Below are positions 5,654 to 7,342 of a stretch of DNA of 7,342 bases, piece after piece. Location of the stretch: positions 1-7,342 of the forward strand of contig JAJDBA010000102.1 of assembly GCA_029261675.1 (NCBI GenBank), in the 5' to 3' direction. The first letter of the stretch is position 1. Every line of letters starts with the position of its first letter. The translations under genes and the position numbers were made by a program. Origin of the DNA: Nitrospinaceae bacterium (GTDB lineage Bacteria > Nitrospinota > Nitrospinia > Nitrospinales > VA-1). The notes under the pieces were generated by a model. It ran no database searches and was not told where the DNA came from. It saw nothing but the letters and a program-made list of their open reading frames with translations.

Positions 5654-6919
5654 ATGAAAACCCACTTCACAAATTTTTGTATCGCTTTCATCTTGCTGCT
5701 GAGTTCCGAGGTTTCGGGGCGGCCTTTGTCTTCTGACATCAATAAGCTGACCGCCGATGAAATGGCGCCTTTAGCTTTGGAAGATTCGATGTACTACCAT
5801 TTTGACGAATGGTTCGCACGCTTTCAGGGGGAAATCAATCTATTGGAGGCTGCAACTCCTTCAACAGAAAACCGCGTTGAGCTGATGAAGTACTATTTTA
5901 ACTATGCGGGTTTACTAGGCGAATTGACACATGCGCTGGCTTTCACCAGTAAGTATCAGGATGCCAAAATTGCAGCGGATTTTATATTTTACAGCAACCG
6001 GGTCAAAGACCTGGCGCATGTGGTTCTAGACGATGACTCTAAAACAGTAGAACAGGAAGCCGAAGCCGATCTTTTTTTAGGTGCTGCAGAAGGATATATT
6101 GGGATTTTTGAGTACGGTCAGGGAAACCTGTTGCAGGCTCTTGTAAATGGTTTTCAAGCAGACAATCATCTCGAAAAAGCCTTGCAACTCAATCCAAATC
6201 TAGTGGATGGCTATTTTGGATTGGGAATGTATCGGTATGGAAACAGTCGATTGGGCGGCATTAGTAATTTTATTATGCAAGGAGGTAAGGACCTGAGGCA
6301 GATAGGGCTTAATCATATTGAACACGCTATTCTTAAGAAAGCATCGTCTTTGCCGTTAGCCTTGAAAACGTTGGCATGGTTTTATATCTCGGAACAGATC
6401 AACCCAGAAAATAAAACCCTGCCTTCTGAGCATCCGCTATCTCAACACAAAACCCGCCAAAACGCTTGGGCATTATTGATTGAATTGGAAAATCGTTATT
6501 TTAAAGGTTCGGCCCCGCATCCTCATTTCAACGGAAACAAAGAAATTGCGATGATGAAAGCCTTACAATATGTTCTGGACAAGGATTACACCAAGGCTGG
6601 AATTGAGTTTAAAAAAGTTCTTACAATCAGCCAGCATTTGAAGACAAGAGGGTTTGAAATCAACCCTCAGTTGATAAGTTCTGTTGAAGCGGGGATTAAG
6701 TTTTGCGACCTGATGTTGTGGGAAAAACAGGACAACAGTAATTGCTTAAAAGTTCAGGAGCAAATCGATTTCCTCAAAAGTGGGGGTTCCATGGTGGAAT
6801 ACGACTCCAAAAAAATCCGTAGCGAACTGCATGCTGTATTTTCCGATGCCCTCCAGCAATTAACTCAAAAAATGAACTGCGGAGCCGTTTCCGCTGCTAC
6901 AAATTCAGAGCCTTTTTGA
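5654..6919 (+). CDS. secreted TPR-like protein of unknown function
   Basis: This is a 421-aa protein I cannot name. The N-terminus is a clear signal peptide: MKTHFTNF, a hydrophobic core IAFILLL, and a likely cut after VSG at residue 22. No lipobox cysteine is placed for lipidation, so it is probably periplasmic or secreted. The mature part is helical. Residues about 137-200 look like TPR helices (EADLFLGAAEGYIGIFEYGQGN, then HLEKALQLNPNLVDGYFGLGMYRYG), and about 297-330 hold another possible unit (AMMKALQYVLDKDYTKAGIEFKKVL). Between them is a Gly/Arg-containing loop, GNSRLGGISNFIMQGGKDLRQIG. No catalytic motif is evident. I chose the ATG at 5654, 10 nt after the preceding stop; the in-frame TTG at 5627 would put a hydrophilic extension before the signal peptide. 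No clear ribosome site is seen. It is probably the last gene of the + strand transcript. Confidence 0.8.
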   Translation: MKTHFTNFCIAFILLLSSEVSGRPLSSDINKLTADEMAPLALEDSMYYHFDEWFARFQGEINLLEAATPSTENRVELMKYYFNYAGLLGELTHALAFTSKYQDAKIAADFIFYSNRVKDLAHVVLDDDSKTVEQEAEADLFLGAAEGYIGIFEYGQGNLLQALVNGFQADNHLEKALQLNPNLVDGYFGLGMYRYGNSRLGGISNFIMQGGKDLRQIGLNHIEHAILKKASSLPLALKTLAWFYISEQINPENKTLPSEHPLSQHKTRQNAWALLIELENRYFKGSAPHPHFNGNKEIAMMKALQYVLDKDYTKAGIEFKKVLTISQHLKTRGFEINPQLISSVEAGIKFCDLMLWEKQDNSNCLKVQEQIDFLKSGGSMVEYDSKKIRSELHAVFSDALQQLTQKMNCGAVSAATNSEPF

Positions 6920-6925
6920 GTGAGC

Positions 6926-6948
6926 GAGCAATAGCGGTCTATTAGCTT
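6926..6948. terminator. weak hairpin between convergent genes (possible terminator)
   Basis: AATAG (6930-6934) and CTATT (6939-6943) pair around a CGGT loop. With one bulged base at 6944, the stem extends by GAGC/GCTT. It lies in the 28-nt gap between the secreted TPR-like gene and msrB, where a shared terminator would be expected. There is no T-run immediately after it on either strand, so support is weak. Confidence 0.25.
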
Positions 6949-7340
6949 TAGGTTGGTTCAGATTTTTTAAAATCCAGAGAAGCGGAATTAATGCAATATC
7001 GAAGGCCCGTAGGTTGCGGTCCGTCTTCGAACACATGTCCTAGATGCGAATCGCATTTGCTACATAGAACTTCGACCCTGCGCATAAAAAAAGTAGAGTC
7101 TTCTTCAGTGGTGACCGAATTCGGATCGGTTGACTGATAAAAGCTTGGCCAACCCGTGCCAGAGTCGAATTTTGCAATGGAAGAAAAAAGGGGTTCATCG
7201 CAACAGGCGCAGTGATAGGTTCCGCGGTCATGGCAATCCCAATATTTTCCTGAAAAAGCCTGTTCCGTTCCTTTTTGACGACATACTTTGAACTGCTCCT
7301 CGGTCAGCTTTTCTTGCCATTCACTGTCAGATTTTTGAAT
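6948..7340 (-). CDS. msrB: peptide-methionine (R)-S-oxide reductase MsrB (5' end outside window)
   Basis: This enzyme reduces methionine-R-sulfoxide in oxidised proteins back to methionine, using thioredoxin-type reductant. Reading the minus strand from 7340 to the TAA at 6950-6948 gives 130 residues covering essentially the whole SelR domain, beginning IQKSDSEWQEKLTEEQF. Probably only a few N-terminal codons are missing. Zinc ligands are the CACC pair (C44, C47 in visible numbering) and CSKC (C93, C96). The catalytic Cys is in RYCINSASL (C116), and the conserved DSGTGWPSF and HLGHVFEDGPQPTG segments are intact. The first of those has Thr62 where E. coli MsrB has a Cys. Extra cysteines at 20, 36 and 46 are not usual. 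No export signal is visible in the part seen. The gene is convergent with the pst/TPR cluster and so separately expressed. Confidence 0.95.
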   Translation of the reverse strand: MQKSDSEWQEKLTEEQFKVCRQKGTEQAFSGKYWDCHDRGTYHCACCDEPLFSSIAKFDSGTGWPSFYQSTDPNSVTTEEDSTFFMRRVEVLCSKCDSHLGHVFEDGPQPTGLRYCINSASLDFKKSEPT

Positions 7341-7342
7341 TT

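Noticed and set aside
6959..6977. Near-palindrome GATTTT...AAAATC near the msrB 3' end
   Set aside because: It lies within the msrB coding sequence (LDFKKS), and its AT-only stem is explained by the codons.
7040..7231. 63-codon minus-strand ORF near the right edge
   Set aside because: It is an out-of-frame shadow of msrB, whose real frame contains all zinc and catalytic cysteines.

Overview
This window looks like ordinary chromosomal DNA from a moderate-GC, probably Gram-negative bacterium. By eye the base composition is slightly AT-rich. Two genes encode clear Sec signal peptides, and one of those products is a secreted TPR-like protein. The two long TPR proteins and the style of the Pst proteins would fit marine or delta-proteobacterial/Nitrospinota-like lineages. 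That placement is a guess and no marker gene here settles it. There are no RNA genes, CRISPR arrays, insertion sequences or phage genes.

Layout: (1) 1-645, + strand, is the 3' part of an AI-2E/PerM-family membrane protein gene. (2) 646-797 is a short AT-rich intergenic region with an alternating TA hairpin, the likely promoter region for what follows. (3) 798-4042, + strand, is a compact phosphate ABC importer operon in the order pstS-pstC-pstA-pstB. pstC/pstA and pstA/pstB overlap by ATGA, and no phoU is visible. (4) 4075-5643 and 5654-6919, + strand, follow after 32 and 10 nt: a cytoplasmic TPR protein built from two repeated halves, and an exported TPR-like protein of unknown function. (5) On the - strand, 6948-7340 is msrB (methionine-R-sulfoxide reductase), convergent and running off the right edge. 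It has no start codon inside the window, so a start-to-stop ORF search misses it.

How the genes work together: PstS captures phosphate in the periplasm, PstC and PstA form the channel, and PstB powers transport. The two TPR genes occupy the position where phoU or regulators often sit and are probably co-transcribed with pst, but their link to phosphate is only positional.

The most interesting observations are a PstB that ends about 28 residues early after its H-loop and has a variant LSVGQ signature; a PstS with Arg where Ser is usual in the phosphate-binding SGT loop, plus an 18-bp internal tandem duplication; a duplicated translation-initiation segment shared by pstA and pstB; and the two-fold repeat of the TPR protein with a period of about 231-235 residues. 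I did not find a convincing entirely new system. The pst-plus-two-TPR arrangement is the best candidate for an undescribed association.
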